DNA from: Vanessa cardui
Lineage: Eukaryota; Arthropoda; Insecta; Lepidoptera; Nymphalidae
Length of the DNA stretch: 64,000 nt
Assembly: GCF_905220365.1 (NCBI RefSeq)
Contig: NC_061152.1
Coordinates: forward strand, 1-64,000
Direction of reading: 5' to 3'
Shown: one piece after another, positions 63,182 through 64,000 of the stretch
Layout of the letters: every line of letters begins with the position of its first letter
How positions within the stretch are numbered: position 1 is the stretch's first letter
Made by a program: the position numbers and the translations under genes
Notes under the pieces: model-generated
Seen by the model: the letters and a program-made list of their open reading frames with translations, nothing else
Databases searched by the model: none
Told to the model about the DNA's origin: nothing

Positions 63182-64000
63182 TGTTGTGTTCCCGTTTGAA
63201 GGTTCAGTGAGCCAGTATAACAGCAGGCACAAGGGATTGACCATCTAAGATGTGACGTTTGCACGCACTAATGTCTATTTGTGGCGCTGACGAGTGGTAC
63301 CATTGGGCGTTTTTATATTAAAATGGATATTTTGATTATTACAGTTATTTAAAACGGGATAATTACCATGATTTCTATTTTAGTTTTGCTCGATATTTAC
63401 AAATATAATAAGGGACTATAGTAGGGGTGTGTGTGACAATAGTAGTGGTGACCAGCGTTTACGCAGCAAACGTACGAGAAAGGAGGTTCGATATGGACTG
63501 TCCTAACAACATCTACATCTACCCGCAAACTTCAGTCTCGTGAACAAGACATTCGTAGATAATGTCGAAATATCGAACACCACCGAACAAAAACAGAATA
63601 CATGGTAATTAATAACTGTAATACCATTATTTTTCATCATTTGGTTGCATAGAAAAAACAACAGTAAAGCTTATAGGATTTGCTTGTGAAGTTGGTTTTC
63701 AGATCTAGTAAAGTAGCTTAATGATTAGAATCTTAACCGACGATTCTGAGCTTCCGGGCAAACACTAAAATTGTGTTTATAATTAATTTTGAGGCGTTAA
63801 AGTAAAACGTAAGAATTTGAATATGGCGGATGAGAATCTGCCTGCTTGTAGGACTTTGTAACTACAGACTCGAGATCATTTTAGCTCCTTAGGTTGGTAG
63901 CGATGTCAGGAATGATTATTGTTTGTCAAAGTGCAAATGTAGAACCGTTGGTTTTGGACCCTACTTCTGATAAAAGCCCATTATAAAACTTATTTTTTTT
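63182..64000. other. decayed repeat mosaic
   Basis: A short SINE-B fragment (63182-63250), a partner of the intron 1 TIR element (63541-63607) and a much-diverged SINE-A head (about 63712-63790). No gene seen. Confidence 0.45.

Noticed and set aside
1..64000. A novel multi-gene system
   Set aside because: Only one host gene is supported; remaining coding sequence belongs to transposons, so no co-localised gene set exists to propose.

Overview
The window is insect, almost certainly lepidopteran and probably a butterfly. One multi-exon immune-receptor gene sits in AT-rich DNA packed with tRNA-headed SINEs, 5'-truncated LINE tails, Helitron-like ends, MITEs and two protein-coding transposons. 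The species group is inferred from the repeat style; no mitochondrial, rRNA or other taxon-defining gene is present.

Left part (1-5800): an intron-containing Tc1/mariner-superfamily transposon (2414-4732) with TA target duplications, about 31-bp terminal inverted repeats and a transposase broken by one in-frame stop. Its D-to-E spacing is 82 residues. A SINE with its own 14-bp target duplication lies just after the transposase stop codon.

Centre-left (5845-20524, minus strand): a complete Toll-family receptor. I could join nine exons with GT-AG junctions and continuous reading phase into a 1073-residue protein: signal peptide, leucine-rich repeats, two cysteine clusters, one membrane helix and a TIR domain. 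Intron 4 holds a full-length, apparently very young Ty3/Gypsy LTR retrotransposon (9820-14857) in the same orientation as Toll. Its two 354-bp LTRs look identical, it is flanked by TACT, gag and pol are open, and an A AAA AAC slippery site links them.

Right part (20560-64000): no complete host gene. The main structure is a direct tandem duplication of about 7 kb (31522-38629 and 38630-45513). Each copy has gained different transposons since duplication, giving clean filled/empty site pairs. Several TIR elements (19698-19995, 20194-20333, 21535-21880, 22366-22719, 24322-24943, 30163-30446, 59751-59987), two perfect short-loop hairpins, one candidate promoter with a non-coding first exon (52550-52748) and one candidate unassigned exon (27600-27803) are also noted.

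Functionally, Toll is the only gene with an assignable role: a cell-surface receptor expected to bind Spaetzle-type ligands and signal through its TIR domain. The retrotransposon supplies sense-strand promoter and polyadenylation sequence inside that gene, which is the interaction most worth testing. SINE, LINE and Helitron names below (A, B, D; LINE-C) are my own labels for families that recur inside this window.
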